Origin: Salinivirgaceae bacterium
Lineage (GTDB): Bacteria; Bacteroidota; Bacteroidia; Bacteroidales; SZUA-534
Assembly: GCA_016284875.1 (NCBI GenBank)
Contig: JAEEPS010000011.1
Coordinates: forward strand, 1 to 53,557
Length of the DNA stretch: 53,557 nt
Direction: 5' to 3'
Positions 14,484 through 23,390 of the stretch are shown piece by piece (the stretch's first letter is position 1; each line of letters starts with the position of its first letter). The position numbers were made by a program, and so were the translations under genes. The notes beneath the pieces are model-generated. The model saw only the letters and a program-made list of their open reading frames with translations. It was not told where the DNA came from and ran no database searches.

Positions 14484-15647
14484 ATGAACAAGTATCTAAA
14501 GCACCTTTTGTGCGGTGCGTTGGCAGTAGGTTTTCTGGCATCGTGCAATCAGAATTCAAAAACATTCACAATCGAAGGTACAGTTGACGAAGGAATCACT
14601 GACACTGCCTATTTCGTCTACATCGGTGATTCAAATTTCAATATTGGTCTTGATAGACTTTGCGATACAATCATTGTGAAAGACAAGAAGTTCAGTTATT
14701 CAGTCGATTGGGATTACCCAACATGGATTTACCTGCAGGCCATTTTCAAAGACGGATCGGTTTGCAATGCGGTTGTTAATTTTGTTCTTGTTCCTGGCGA
14801 AAAAGCCAAACTGAAAGTGTGCAACGGATTCTATGAACTCAATGGTGCTTCCGGATTCTACCAGCAGTGGGGCAATTACACGAAATTTAAAAATGAGAAT
14901 GAGTACACAAAAGAGCGTGATGAACTATATAGTCAATATCGCGAAAATAATGAGTTGCAGAAAGATACCAATTGGGTAAATGCATATATGAATGCTGTTG
15001 AAAATATTGGTAAAAGCACGGAAGAGTATATTACAGCACACAACAATGAAGAAGCACCATTTGTTTACGAATTATTAATAGGTGGTGGATTCTCGATAGA
15101 TAAACTGCTTGACACTTTGGCCGCACCTGAATTTAAAAATGGTCGGTTTAAGACTTTGGTCGATTTGTGTGTTGAGAATCAGAAACAGATGAAAGAATAT
15201 ATGGCACAACTGGCTGAAAAGCAGAAGGCTACTGCCGTTGGCTCAATGTTTAAGGATTTTGCCGCCGAATACAATGGCAAGACAACCAAACTGTCTGATT
15301 TTGTGGGCAAAGGCAAGTATGTGTTGGTCGATTTCTGGGCAAGTTGGTGTGGACCATGCCGTGCCGAAATTCCAAATCTAGTCAAAGTTTATGACAGTTA
15401 TAAAAATAAGAATGTCAATGTCTTGGGAGTTACGGTAGGTGATCGTCCTGAGGATAGCGAGCAAGCCATGAAGGATTTGGGCGTCAACTATCCGCAAATC
15501 TTGAACACCCCCGACAGTTGCGCCGACCTGTATGGCATCAATGGCATTCCGCACATCATTCTTTTCGGCCCAGACGGAACAATTCTTGAACGTGACTTGC
15601 GCGGCGAGGAAATTGAGAACGCGCTCCGCAAGTATTTGGGATTGTAA
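14484..15647 (+). CDS. Thioredoxin-fold lipoprotein (DUF4369 plus TlpA-like)
   Basis: A 387-aa protein with a lipoprotein signal (FLASC, Cys21), so probably anchored in the outer or inner membrane facing the periplasm. Residues about 28-130 are a DUF4369-like beta domain, followed by a helical middle. The last 140 residues are a TlpA/ResA-type thioredoxin domain with WASWCGPC (Cys289 and Cys292) and the cis-Pro loop GIPHIILF. It probably reduces or exchanges disulfides in exported proteins. A -7 box TATATTTG lies at 14448-14455. The partner gene is unknown, and the gene is monocistronic. Confidence 0.88.
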   Translation: MNKYLKHLLCGALAVGFLASCNQNSKTFTIEGTVDEGITDTAYFVYIGDSNFNIGLDRLCDTIIVKDKKFSYSVDWDYPTWIYLQAIFKDGSVCNAVVNFVLVPGEKAKLKVCNGFYELNGASGFYQQWGNYTKFKNENEYTKERDELYSQYRENNELQKDTNWVNAYMNAVENIGKSTEEYITAHNNEEAPFVYELLIGGGFSIDKLLDTLAAPEFKNGRFKTLVDLCVENQKQMKEYMAQLAEKQKATAVGSMFKDFAAEYNGKTTKLSDFVGKGKYVLVDFWASWCGPCRAEIPNLVKVYDSYKNKNVNVLGVTVGDRPEDSEQAMKDLGVNYPQILNTPDSCADLYGINGIPHIILFGPDGTILERDLRGEEIENALRKYLGL

Positions 15648-15714
15648 GATTTATGTGTGATAATTATGCGGGGATTAGTTTGTCCGCATTAGTTGAAAGA
15701 CAAACCATCGCAAA

Positions 15715-15746
15715 CAAAAAAGCACCCTCATCGGGTGCTTTTTCTA
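15715..15746. terminator. Bidirectional terminator
   Basis: AGCACCC (15721-15727) and GGGTGCT (15733-15739) surround a 5-nt loop, with A-run and T-run on the two sides. It serves the convergent thioredoxin-like and mdh genes. Confidence 0.9.
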
Positions 15747-15762
15747 TCTGAACTTATCGGTA

Positions 15763-16704
15763 TTAAACAAGTTTCAAATCTTTCAGTGCATTCACGTTGC
15801 CGCGAACCGACTCGGCGCTGGCTTTGAATTTGGCTTTCTCGTCGGCATTCAGGTCGAGTTCAACAATCTTCTCGATACCATTCTTACCCAAGATTACCGG
15901 AACGCCAATGCAAATATCCTTCTCGCCGTACTCGCCCTCGAGCAGAACAGAGCAAGGAATCATCTTCTTCTGGTCGTGGATGATAGACTCAACAACGAAT
16001 GCTCCGGCTGCACCTGGTGCGTACCAAGCCGATGTGCCAAGCAGGCCAGTCAGCGTTGCGCCGCCAACCATTGTCGATTTAACAACCTCGTCGAGTTTTT
16101 CAGCGCTCAAGAAGTTGGTTACAGGCATTCCTTTGTAGGTTGCGAAACGAGCCATAGGAATCATTGTGGTGTCGCCGTGGCCGCCGATAACAAAACCATC
16201 AACCTCGTTGGCGTTGCAGCCAAGAGCCTGCGACAGGAAGTATTTGAAGCGCGAACTATCGAGTGCGCCACCCATACCAATCACACGGTTTTTCGGCAAC
16301 TTGAGAGCCTTGAGTGCAAGGTAGGTCATTGTGTCCATCGGGTTCGAGATGCAGACGATGATAGCGTTTGGCGAGTACTTCAGAAGGTTTTCGGCAACGC
16401 CCTTAACAATGCCGGCGTTAACACCAAGAAGTTCCTCACGGGTCATACCCGGCTTACGTGGAATACCCGAAGTGATTACGCAAACATCAGAATTGGCAGT
16501 TTTGGCGTAATCGTTGGTGCAGCCAACCAGACGGGTGTCGAAACCCAGCAGTTGTGCTGTCTGCATCATATCCATTGCCTTGCCTTCCGAAATGCCCTCT
16601 TTGATGTCGAGCATTACAACCTCATCGGCTACCTCATTGAATGCAAGCACATTGGCGCATGTAGCACCCACATTGCCTGCTCCTACTACTGTTACTTTAC
16701 TCAT
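15763..16704 (-). CDS. mdh: Malate dehydrogenase (LDH-like type)
   Basis: A 313-aa NAD-dependent malate dehydrogenase that interconverts malate and oxaloacetate in the TCA cycle and reductive fumarate branch. The N-terminal Rossmann motif VVGAGNVGATCANVL is present. MLDIKEG carries the NAD-selecting Asp. The active-site loop is GIPRKPGMTREELL, with the arginines of the LDH-like group. ISNPMDTMTYLA and the catalytic His in GGHGDTTMIP follow. Length and motifs fit the family. It is monocistronic; a CAAATATA sequence at 16757-16764 reads as TATATTTG on the minus strand and may be its -7 box. Confidence 0.95.
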   Translation of the reverse strand: MSKVTVVGAGNVGATCANVLAFNEVADEVVMLDIKEGISEGKAMDMMQTAQLLGFDTRLVGCTNDYAKTANSDVCVITSGIPRKPGMTREELLGVNAGIVKGVAENLLKYSPNAIIVCISNPMDTMTYLALKALKLPKNRVIGMGGALDSSRFKYFLSQALGCNANEVDGFVIGGHGDTTMIPMARFATYKGMPVTNFLSAEKLDEVVKSTMVGGATLTGLLGTSAWYAPGAAGAFVVESIIHDQKKMIPCSVLLEGEYGEKDICIGVPVILGKNGIEKIVELDLNADEKAKFKASAESVRGNVNALKDLKLV

Positions 16705-17019
16705 AACTATAATTTTTTTAACAAAATCAATTTTCCGCCTTTCTAAAAAAGGTTCGCAAATATATAAAATTTAGGAATAAGGATTCAGTAATTAGTTGTT
16801 CTGATTTTTAATTCAATTGACAGTTGCAAATTGACAATTGAGAATTGAAAGTATCCAATAACACCTAATATTATAGTACCTATTACCTGACACCCAATAC
16901 CTAGTGCCCAATGCCTAGTGCCTGCACCAATCACCTACATAATCAGCCCCTTGTCCCCTCAACCCATACTTTTTTTCAAAAAAAATCACATTCCCTCTTG
17001 CACATATCATTTTTGAATT
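16705..17019. repeat. Intergenic low-complexity stretch
   Basis: A 398-bp gap between mdh and the ABC operon. Besides the two promoters it holds degenerate short repeats: a run around AATTGACAATTGAGAATTG (16813-16848), and a run of CCTA/ACCT/TGCC words (about 16860-16935). No coding or structured element was recognised. Confidence 0.6.
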
Positions 17020-17053
17020 TACTTTTGTACTGTTATATCACACTATAACAGTA
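16998..17053 (+). promoter_or_regulatory. Promoter and GntR-type operator of the ABC operon
   Basis: TTG (16998-17000), 19 nt, then TACTTTTG (17020-17027) is an ideal Bacteroidota promoter. Directly downstream, over the expected start of transcription, lies a perfect inverted repeat TACTGTTATA (17028-17037) / TATAACAGTA (17044-17053) with a 6-nt spacer. The last gene of the operon encodes a YtrA-like GntR regulator, the obvious candidate to bind here. Confidence 0.85.
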
Positions 17054-17102
17054 TAACAACAAAACGAAATTTGAAACAGTAAACCTCTAAACATTAATAG
17101 GT

Positions 17103-17900
17103 ATGATACACGTAGAAAACCTGAACTTCGCTTATTCGAAGAAAAAGACAGTCTTCAATGGCTTGAACCTTGACATTCCGACGGGCGGTATAACCGGAAT
17201 TCTGGGCCCCAACGGCGCTGGAAAAACCACGCTCTTGAAACTCTTGACCGGACTGATGTTCCCCAAAGCGGGCACCATCAGCGTGATGGGCGACACGCCG
17301 GGCGACCGCCTGCCGCGATTCCTTGAGGAACTCTACTATGTGCCCGACGAGTTTATGATTCCCGCCATAAAAGGCTCGCGTTTTGCCGAACTCTACAAAC
17401 CGTTCTATCCGAGGTTCGACTCGGCGCAGTTCGACCGCCTGCTGACCGATTTTGAGGTGGAAACCGACGCGAAACTCAACAAAACGTCGCTCGGACAGAA
17501 GAAGAAGTTTATGGTGGCCTTTGCGCTGGCAACCAACTGCCGTCTGCTGGTGTTCGATGAGCCGACAAACGGAATGGACATTCCCGCCAAAAACGTCTTC
17601 CGCAAGGTGGCGGCTGGCTCGCTGCACGACGACCAACTGATGCTAATCTCAACCCACCAAGTGGCCGACATCAGCCGCCTGATTGACCGCGTGCTGATTA
17701 TCGACCGCGGACAGGTTCTGCTCAACAGCACCACTTGGGACATTAGCCAACGCTACGCCTTTGTCACAACAGGCTCGGCCGACGGCGCGCTCTACGCCGA
17801 AGAAGCCCCTGGCGGCTTCCGTGCTGTGGTTCCCGCCAACGGCGAGCAAACCGAAATCGACCTTGAACTGCTGTTCAATGCGCGGAAGAATTTGAAATAA
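17103..17900 (+). CDS. ABC transporter ATP-binding protein
   Basis: A 265-aa ATPase of an ABC-2-type system. Walker A is GPNGAGKTT (residues 35-43). The signature is the divergent TSLGQKKK, Walker B is LLVFDEPTNGMD, and the H-loop is ISTHQV. It couples ATP hydrolysis to the movement of a substrate by membrane partners encoded just downstream. A C-terminal extension of about 50 residues is typical of regulatory tails in antibiotic or lantibiotic export ATPases. It is first in an operon of eight genes under a GntR-type operator. The substrate cannot be read from sequence; envelope-stress or peptide export is suggested by analogy with ytr-type operons. Confidence 0.92.
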   Translation: MIHVENLNFAYSKKKTVFNGLNLDIPTGGITGILGPNGAGKTTLLKLLTGLMFPKAGTISVMGDTPGDRLPRFLEELYYVPDEFMIPAIKGSRFAELYKPFYPRFDSAQFDRLLTDFEVETDAKLNKTSLGQKKKFMVAFALATNCRLLVFDEPTNGMDIPAKNVFRKVAAGSLHDDQLMLISTHQVADISRLIDRVLIIDRGQVLLNSTTWDISQRYAFVTTGSADGALYAEEAPGGFRAVVPANGEQTEIDLELLFNARKNLK

Positions 17901-18019
17901 AAGTTGAGTCGCTTCGCTTGTTGAGATGTTTATCCCGATAGCCATCGGGGGCTTCGCTGTTGAGAAATTGACAACTAAAACTCTAAACTCTTACCACTAA
18001 ACTCTAAACATTTACAACT

Positions 18020-18631
18020 ATGAACACTAATTTCGATAAGCAACGTTTTGTCAAGTGCCTGAAATACCGGCTGACCGACCGATTTATGATTCTTTATTCC
18101 ATTTTGGCGTTGGTTTGCTGTCTGCCTATGATAGCCGTGGTTTTTGCCACAGGCGTAACGTCTTTTCCGCTGCTGATGTCGTGCTTATATATATCGCTAT
18201 TCGGTATGGTGCTGGCAAACAATAAGCATTTTGAAACATTACTACCGGCCACTGCATTTGAGAAATTCGCAAGTTTCTGCACTGCAATGTTCATTTATAT
18301 GGGTGCTGTTTTTGCAATTGTTGGCTCAGCAACACTTCTGCTGGAGGCCACAGGAATGCAGCGCAACCCTGATTTTTTGAATATCAGATTTGGTTACGCG
18401 CTGATGGTGGTTATTATGGTAATGCCGCTTGGCATAATGGCTGGCAACCTGCGACGTGTCAACTCGCAGATAGCTGGTCTTGCCATTCTACCGTCAATGT
18501 TTGTAGGTGTCGCACTGTTTTATCTGACTTGGCGGTTCAACTCGCTTGGAATGCTTTTGGCTATAGCCGTTGTTGGGCTTGTGCTGTGGTATTTGGCCTA
18601 TCGTAGCTACTGCCGCCGGGAAGTGTGCTAA
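18020..18631 (+). CDS. ABC-associated membrane protein, paralogue 1
   Basis: A 203-aa protein with about six hydrophobic segments. It is the most divergent of six tandem relatives but keeps the N-terminal F-x-x-x-RFVKCLKYRL pattern and the motif LLPATAFEKF (near residue 75), which matches P-A-S-W-x-E-K in the others. It lacks their A-D-G-F motif. A role as membrane subunit of the ATPase encoded upstream is likely. A simple-sequence repeat separates it from the next gene. Confidence 0.65.
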   Translation: MNTNFDKQRFVKCLKYRLTDRFMILYSILALVCCLPMIAVVFATGVTSFPLLMSCLYISLFGMVLANNKHFETLLPATAFEKFASFCTAMFIYMGAVFAIVGSATLLLEATGMQRNPDFLNIRFGYALMVVIMVMPLGIMAGNLRRVNSQIAGLAILPSMFVGVALFYLTWRFNSLGMLLAIAVVGLVLWYLAYRSYCRREVC

Positions 18632-18715
18632 TTTAGGATTTAGGATTTAGGATTTAGGAATTAGAAATTAGGATTAGGAATTAGAAATTCAACCTGTTCA
18701 ACTTGTTCAACCTAT
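18632..18715 (+). repeat. TTTAGGA simple repeat and related words
   Basis: Four consecutive copies of ATTTAGG-type 7-mers (18632-18660) pass into AATTAGAAATTAGG words and then three CAACCTGTTCAACTTG-like units. It lies between two operon genes. Similar words occur in other leaders of this window. Confidence 0.7.
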
Positions 18716-18729
18716 TCAACTTTTAAACT

Positions 18730-19386
18730 ATGAATCAAACATTCAGCATAAAACGTTTTTTGCAGTACTTGCGATTCTTCCTATCATACAATTCGGGTTT
18801 AATTCTTATGTGTGTGATTATTTTGGCAATATCCACTTTGTGCTCATTGACAGGTGCACACAAATATGTTGTGTTTGTGTATATGGCGATGATAATGGTA
18901 TTGGAATATATGTTCGCACCAATGTATGCCAAAAACATAAACGTCTTCAGTGGCTGTAAGACGATAGAATTCCTTGTTTCCGCTTCGCTGCTCGAAAAAT
19001 ATGTGGCCAAAAACCTTCTGGCGGTTCTGATGCTTCTGATTCCGTTTGGCATTCACGCGGCGGCCTGCGCCTATGGTTTTAACGGTATAACTCGCTATTT
19101 TGCTGATGGTTTTGAATTGGGAACAATTGCCAACGGACTGTTTATGGTGTGGCTGTTTCCTGCGTTTTGGAAATTAATTTCGTGGGGGGCAACATTCGTT
19201 TTGCACGACACATTGAATGTACAAGTATTTTCCTTAGTTAGTTTTCTGTTCATTTACCTATTCCTGACGCTCTATAACAGTGTCAGCCAATATCCGGCTA
19301 CAAAGTCTGCAATATTTTTTGCTGTGGCAATTGCCCTTCTGATTATCGATTATTTCATATACAAAAAGAATGATGCTGCTTTATGA
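18730..19386 (+). CDS. ABC-associated membrane protein, paralogue 2
   Basis: A 218-aa protein with six hydrophobic segments. It begins MNQTFSIKRFLQYLRFF, carries SASLLEKYVAKNLL near residue 80 and RYFADGFELG near residue 118, the two motifs shared along the tandem array. Its stop overlaps the start of the next gene in ATGA, so translation is coupled. It is presumably a permease subunit of the ABC system. Confidence 0.7.
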   Translation: MNQTFSIKRFLQYLRFFLSYNSGLILMCVIILAISTLCSLTGAHKYVVFVYMAMIMVLEYMFAPMYAKNINVFSGCKTIEFLVSASLLEKYVAKNLLAVLMLLIPFGIHAAACAYGFNGITRYFADGFELGTIANGLFMVWLFPAFWKLISWGATFVLHDTLNVQVFSLVSFLFIYLFLTLYNSVSQYPATKSAIFFAVAIALLIIDYFIYKKNDAAL

Positions 19387-20048
19387 ATCAAACCTTTAAC
19401 ATAAAACGCTTTCTTCGCTACACGCGATATATCATATCGGCAAACCGGTGGTATTATGGAATATTGCTGGTGTTGTGTATAGTGGCCGCTTTGTTCCCGG
19501 GTTTCTATGCTTCTGGTAGTGTCGGATTACTATATATCATTCCGTTGGTTGCGGCGATTGCGCCAACTATTGATTCCCCGATACTCGCATCACAACACGG
19601 CCGCGAGATTTCAATTCCTGCATCCTGGCTAGAAAAAATCATTATCGACTATGCCACACGCTTATGGCTATTTTTCATCGAATTTGGCGTTCACGCAGTT
19701 TGTGTTGCACTTGGCGCAAATAGGGCAACGAGCTATTTTGCCGATGGATTTCAGTTTGCAAACATTGCGTTCTTCTTGCTTTACGTGAGCCTTTGGATGT
19801 TCATTATGTATTGTTTTTACGCGGAAAAAAACTGGCGAGGAAAGGGACAAATAAGTCAGTCAAGACTTGCTTTTACTTGGTGGGGGGCTATAATATTCAA
19901 TTTTGCGTTTAACTTCGGATTTAACGGATATAGTTTTTTCAATCATTTCGCACCTCATTCGTCCACAACCATTGCTATTATGCTTGTTGTCGCTTTGGTA
20001 TTATTTGTTACGGCAGCGATTCTTTTCCGCAAACGAAATGGAAATTAA
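19383..20048 (+). CDS. ABC-associated membrane protein, paralogue 3
   Basis: A 221-aa protein. The start MNQTFNIKRFLRYTRYIIS is nearly identical to paralogue 4, and the DNA of both starts is almost the same over about 60 bp. It shows IPASWLEKIIIDYATRLW and SYFADGFQFA. Six hydrophobic segments are predicted, with a short basic C-terminus. It arose by tandem duplication (inference from similarity and order). Confidence 0.7.
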   Translation: MNQTFNIKRFLRYTRYIISANRWYYGILLVLCIVAALFPGFYASGSVGLLYIIPLVAAIAPTIDSPILASQHGREISIPASWLEKIIIDYATRLWLFFIEFGVHAVCVALGANRATSYFADGFQFANIAFFLLYVSLWMFIMYCFYAEKNWRGKGQISQSRLAFTWWGAIIFNFAFNFGFNGYSFFNHFAPHSSTTIAIMLVVALVLFVTAAILFRKRNGN

Positions 20049-20052
20049 GTCT

Positions 20053-20706
20053 ATGAATCAGATATTTAACATAAGACGCTTCCTTCGCTACACGCGATAT
20101 ATCATATCGGCAAACCGATGGTATTATGGTGTATGGTTGGTGTTCTTCACAATTCCGGCAACGGTGCTGTCGCTTTGTAGAGTTACGGATTGGTTGGTAG
20201 CTGGATTAGTCGGCGCAGCAACATTCTGTTTGAGCATTGTGCCAACCTACGAATTGACCAAGTTGAGTGGTTGGGAGCGGCAATTGACCGTTCCGGCTTC
20301 GTGGTTCGAGAAACTGATTGTTGAGATTGCCGCCCGCTATTGGGTGTTGATTGTTCCGTTTTGCATTCACGCCATTGGTTATGCTTTCGGATTTAACGGA
20401 ATCAGTTCGGTGTTTGCCGATGGTTTTTCTGTCGAAACCTTTGCCATAGTGCTAGTGTGTACGACGCTATATTTTTGGATTTATATGTTTTACAAAGGAA
20501 GGCAAAGAAATCCGATTACAGGGAATATAATCAGCGCAACACCTTTATATACAATACCTTTGGGTGTGTTTGTTGGTTTTTTCCTGATGTTGAGCTGGGT
20601 GCACCTTTATAAAGAATCACCAATAGCCAACAGCATATCGTTATTGTTAAGCGTAGTCTTTTTTATGGCCGCCATAATTACGTATCCTAAAAAAAAAGCC
20701 AAATAA
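20053..20706 (+). CDS. ABC-associated membrane protein, paralogue 4
   Basis: A 217-aa protein starting at the ATG at 20053 (MNQIFNIRRFLRYTRYIIS), 4 bp after the previous stop. A longer frame reaching into paralogue 3 is rejected. It shares VPASWFEKLIVEIAARYW and SVFADGFSVE with its neighbours. Its first 45 residues resemble paralogue 3, but the following FFTIPATVLSLC segment resembles paralogue 5. This suggests gene conversion or stepwise duplication. Confidence 0.7.
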   Translation: MNQIFNIRRFLRYTRYIISANRWYYGVWLVFFTIPATVLSLCRVTDWLVAGLVGAATFCLSIVPTYELTKLSGWERQLTVPASWFEKLIVEIAARYWVLIVPFCIHAIGYAFGFNGISSVFADGFSVETFAIVLVCTTLYFWIYMFYKGRQRNPITGNIISATPLYTIPLGVFVGFFLMLSWVHLYKESPIANSISLLLSVVFFMAAIITYPKKKAK

Positions 20707-20717
20707 ACCTTTGAGTT

Positions 20718-21362
20718 ATGAATCAAATCTTTAACATAAAACGATTCCTTCGCTACACGCGGTTTGTCCTGTCGATGAACCGGTGGTACTACGGCATTCT
20801 GATGGTGTTCTTCACAATCCCGGCCACAGTGCTGTCGCTTTGCGGAGTTGCTGATTGGCTGGTGGCTGGATTGGTTGCTTGGTCAATTGGTACTATGAAT
20901 GTTGCCCCATTCGCTGATGTGGCAAAGTTTGGTGGTCGTGCGCGGTTGCTGATTATTCCCGCTTCGTGGCTCGAAAAACTTGTGCTGGAGTACACTGTAA
21001 GGTTTTGGCCGTTAGTGATTCCGTTCGGATTGCACGCAGCGGGCTACGCCATTGGACTTAACAGCGTTTCAGGCTATTTTGCCGATGGTTTTGAAAAAGA
21101 AAGATTGCTTGAAATAATATTCTGGATGGCCTATTTTATGGTCTGTCTATCATTTGATTCTGGCAAGCGGCGCAACAACCCACTTTTAGGAATAAAACAA
21201 ATTCAAACCAATTGGTTTATAGCAATAGACATAGGTTTTATGATGTTTTTATCAGCGCAAGTTCTCCCATTTTACAGGATGATTCCTGCATTCATATTGC
21301 TATCAATTAGCGCATTAGCAATTTTAGTTTCATTGGCGTTTTATCGCCGCAAGCACGCATAA
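20718..21362 (+). CDS. ABC-associated membrane protein, paralogue 5
   Basis: A 214-aa protein: MNQIFNIKRFLRYTRFVLS, IPASWLEKLVLEYTVRFW, GYFADGFEKE. It has the same six-segment pattern. The FFTIPATVLSLCGVADWLVAG stretch is almost the same as in paralogue 4. It is preceded by gagttATG, as is paralogue 6. Confidence 0.7.
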   Translation: MNQIFNIKRFLRYTRFVLSMNRWYYGILMVFFTIPATVLSLCGVADWLVAGLVAWSIGTMNVAPFADVAKFGGRARLLIIPASWLEKLVLEYTVRFWPLVIPFGLHAAGYAIGLNSVSGYFADGFEKERLLEIIFWMAYFMVCLSFDSGKRRNNPLLGIKQIQTNWFIAIDIGFMMFLSAQVLPFYRMIPAFILLSISALAILVSLAFYRRKHA

Positions 21363-21378
21363 AATAAACTTTTGAGTT

Positions 21379-22026
21379 ATGAATCAGATATTTAACATCA
21401 AACGATTTTTACGGTACGCAATCAGTTATTTGCTGATAAACAAGTGGTATCTGCTGATTATGGCAGTGCTGTTTATGGTTCCGGCCACAGTGCTGTCGGT
21501 GTTGTCAACCCCTGAGCCCGACGGTGTGCGTTTCCTGCTGGCTTTTGGCGTGATAGCGGTGGCTTGTCGCAGTAATCTGCCTGACAGCTCAATGCGTCAT
21601 TTGGTTGCCGAATCGTCGGTAGTCGAGAAGTTCGTCACCGAAACAATTATCAAAATCGTCTATGTGGGAATTCCGTTTGCAGTCCACGCAGTGCTGGCCA
21701 AACAACTTTTCACTGACGGTTTCGAAGTTGATTATCTTATTCTTTTGTGGGCTATGATCTGGGCCGTAACTGCCTTGCTGACACCAAAATATGGTTCAAT
21801 CAACACTGAATCGGCAAGAAATAAGATACAAAGAGTCTTGATTTGTCTGTATTGCTTCACGTATATGTCGTTATTTCTTGAGCGTCACTCGTATCGCCCA
21901 TTAGTTGCAACTATGCCGTATTCACTTTGGGTAAAGATTGTGCTGCTTGTGGTGGGCACGGTGCTGCTTGTGTTGTCGTACCGCCTTTTCAATAAGCGCT
22001 ACGTCGATTACAATAAAGATGAATAA
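21379..22026 (+). CDS. ABC-associated membrane protein, paralogue 6
   Basis: A 215-aa protein: MNQIFNIKRFLRYAISYLL, FMVPATVLSVLS, AESSVVEKFVTETI (the P-A-S-W-x-E-K motif in a relaxed form) and LFTDGFEVDY. It is the most diverged of paralogues 2-6. It is followed after 67 bp by the GntR regulator. Confidence 0.7.
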   Translation: MNQIFNIKRFLRYAISYLLINKWYLLIMAVLFMVPATVLSVLSTPEPDGVRFLLAFGVIAVACRSNLPDSSMRHLVAESSVVEKFVTETIIKIVYVGIPFAVHAVLAKQLFTDGFEVDYLILLWAMIWAVTALLTPKYGSINTESARNKIQRVLICLYCFTYMSLFLERHSYRPLVATMPYSLWVKIVLLVVGTVLLVLSYRLFNKRYVDYNKDE

Positions 22027-22093
22027 AGGTCAATATATCAGTGAATTATGCTTTGGACAAGGAAATCTAAACTCTAAACTTCAAAACTTTTAA

Positions 22094-22450
22094 ATGGAAT
22101 TTAAAGAGCAAAAAGGGATATTTCAGCAGATTGCCGACCGCATTTGCGACCGCATATTGCAGGGCGAGTTGAAGGCGGGCGACAAACTGGAGTCGGTGCG
22201 CGAATTGGCGGTATCCATTGGTGTGAACCAAAACACCATTATGCGCACCTACAGCGAGTTGCTGCGCGACGGCATTTTGAGCAACCAACGCGGCATTGGG
22301 TTCTTTGTTGCGCCCGAGGCCCGCGACATAATCCTGGCCAAACGCCGCAACGAATTCTTCAACAACGATTTGCCACACATTGCCCGTCAGGCGAGGTTGC
22401 TGAATATTTCGGCAGAGGAGATTGTTGAGAGATTGAAAATTGAAAGTTGA
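22094..22450 (+). CDS. GntR-family regulator, YtrA-like
   Basis: A 118-aa protein. Residues 8-75 are a GntR winged helix (IFQQIADRICDRILQG, KLESVRELAVSIGVNQNTIMRTYSELL). Only a short helical tail of about 45 residues follows instead of a large effector domain, which defines the YtrA type. YtrA regulators usually repress an ABC operon that includes their own gene. The perfect inverted repeat at 17028-17053 over the operon's promoter is the likely target. Having the regulator last rather than first in the operon is a little unusual. Confidence 0.9.
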   Translation: MEFKEQKGIFQQIADRICDRILQGELKAGDKLESVRELAVSIGVNQNTIMRTYSELLRDGILSNQRGIGFFVAPEARDIILAKRRNEFFNNDLPHIARQARLLNISAEEIVERLKIES

Positions 22451-22507
22451 AAGGCATAAGGCAAAAGGGATAAGGAATAAGTGAAATGTAAATAAATAAT
22501 AATGAAA

Positions 22508-22545
22508 ACTTAAAGGACTGTGGTCTGATGTCCGTAGTCTTAAGT
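22508..22545 (+). other. Hairpin downstream of the GntR gene
   Basis: ACTTAA (22508-22513) pairs with TTAAGT (22540-22545) and GACT (22516-22519) with AGTC (22536-22539). No T-run follows, so termination is doubtful; an mRNA 3' end or leader structure of the next gene is possible. Confidence 0.35.
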
Positions 22546-22585
22546 CAAAATAAAAACCTATTAAACTTTTAAAAATTAAATAATT

Positions 22586-23221
22586 ATGAAAAGATTAAGA
22601 TTTTTTCTGATGGTGGCTGTAGCAATGGTGGCCACAAGTGTGAACGCTCAACCGGGCGGTTCAAAGTCGAATTTGCTGTTCGCAAACGCAAGTATTCCTG
22701 CCGATGCCCGCTGCGAACTGAAGTCGGGCATAATCAAGTACGAAGCAGTGACTCAGGGTATTAAGGTGGAAACCACATCGTATTTCGACGACTACGGCAA
22801 GAAGCAGGCCGCTGTAGCCGTGGTGAACCAGGGATTGGTGCAAACCGAAACCAAAACACTGCAGTTCGAGGACACAATTTATCAAATCAATGTGGGTATG
22901 AAGATGGGACAGAAGGTGGTTTCGCCAGAAAAACCAATTAACTATCTGCAACTTACGCCTGATGTTATCGAAAAATACAAAATTCAAGAGCTGGGCACCG
23001 AAACTGTGGCTGGCCGTCAGTGCACAAGGTATTCGGAGCAGACATCGCAGATGGGGCAGACCGTCAACGTTGAGGTGTGGGTGTGGAAAGGCATTGCTCT
23101 GAAGACGGTTATGAAGTTGGGTGACACGGAGATTGTGAGCCAGACCGCCACCGAAATTCAGGAAAACCCCACCATTGACCCGGAAATGTTCGAGATTCCA
23201 GAAGGTGTGACAATGATGTAA
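22586..23221 (+). CDS. Secreted protein of unknown function, tandem copy 1
   Basis: A 211-aa protein with a signal peptide (MKRLRFFLMVAVAMVATSVNA, cut before QPGG). The mature part is beta-rich: ELKSGIIKYEAVTQG, a YFDDYGKKQ segment, TVAGRQCTRYSEQ, EVWVWKGIALKT and a PTIDPEMFEIPEGV ending. It resembles DUF4412-type periplasmic proteins, but I do not recognise a defined family. It is followed by a terminator and a close paralogue. It is probably periplasmic or surface exposed; the function is unknown. Confidence 0.7.
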   Translation: MKRLRFFLMVAVAMVATSVNAQPGGSKSNLLFANASIPADARCELKSGIIKYEAVTQGIKVETTSYFDDYGKKQAAVAVVNQGLVQTETKTLQFEDTIYQINVGMKMGQKVVSPEKPINYLQLTPDVIEKYKIQELGTETVAGRQCTRYSEQTSQMGQTVNVEVWVWKGIALKTVMKLGDTEIVSQTATEIQENPTIDPEMFEIPEGVTMM

Positions 23222-23249
23222 AAATCATAGCTTTACTAACAAACAACTA

Positions 23250-23293
23250 ACCTCCGCCGTCAGAGTTTCGTGCTTTGGCGGCGGTTTATTTTT
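23250..23293 (+). terminator. Terminator between the two secreted paralogues
   Basis: A GC-rich stem, CCTCCGCC against GGCGGCGG with one mismatch, followed by TTTATTTTT. The two paralogues therefore seem to be separate transcripts. Confidence 0.7.
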
Positions 23294-23390
23294 ACCGCTC
23301 AAGCATATTTATGTCTACGCAACCAATTCTATTTTCAAAGCGTCTATAAGATTGATAACAAAAACTAATTAATAACTTATTTTTCTAATT

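Noticed and set aside
18632..18660. Telomere-like TTTAGGA repeat as a chromosome end
   Set aside because: Only four copies inside an operon; it fits the other low-complexity leaders of this window.
19903..20052. 50-codon extension of ABC paralogue 4
   Set aside because: It overlaps paralogue 3, and the ATG at 20053 starts the shared MNQ-x-F motif.
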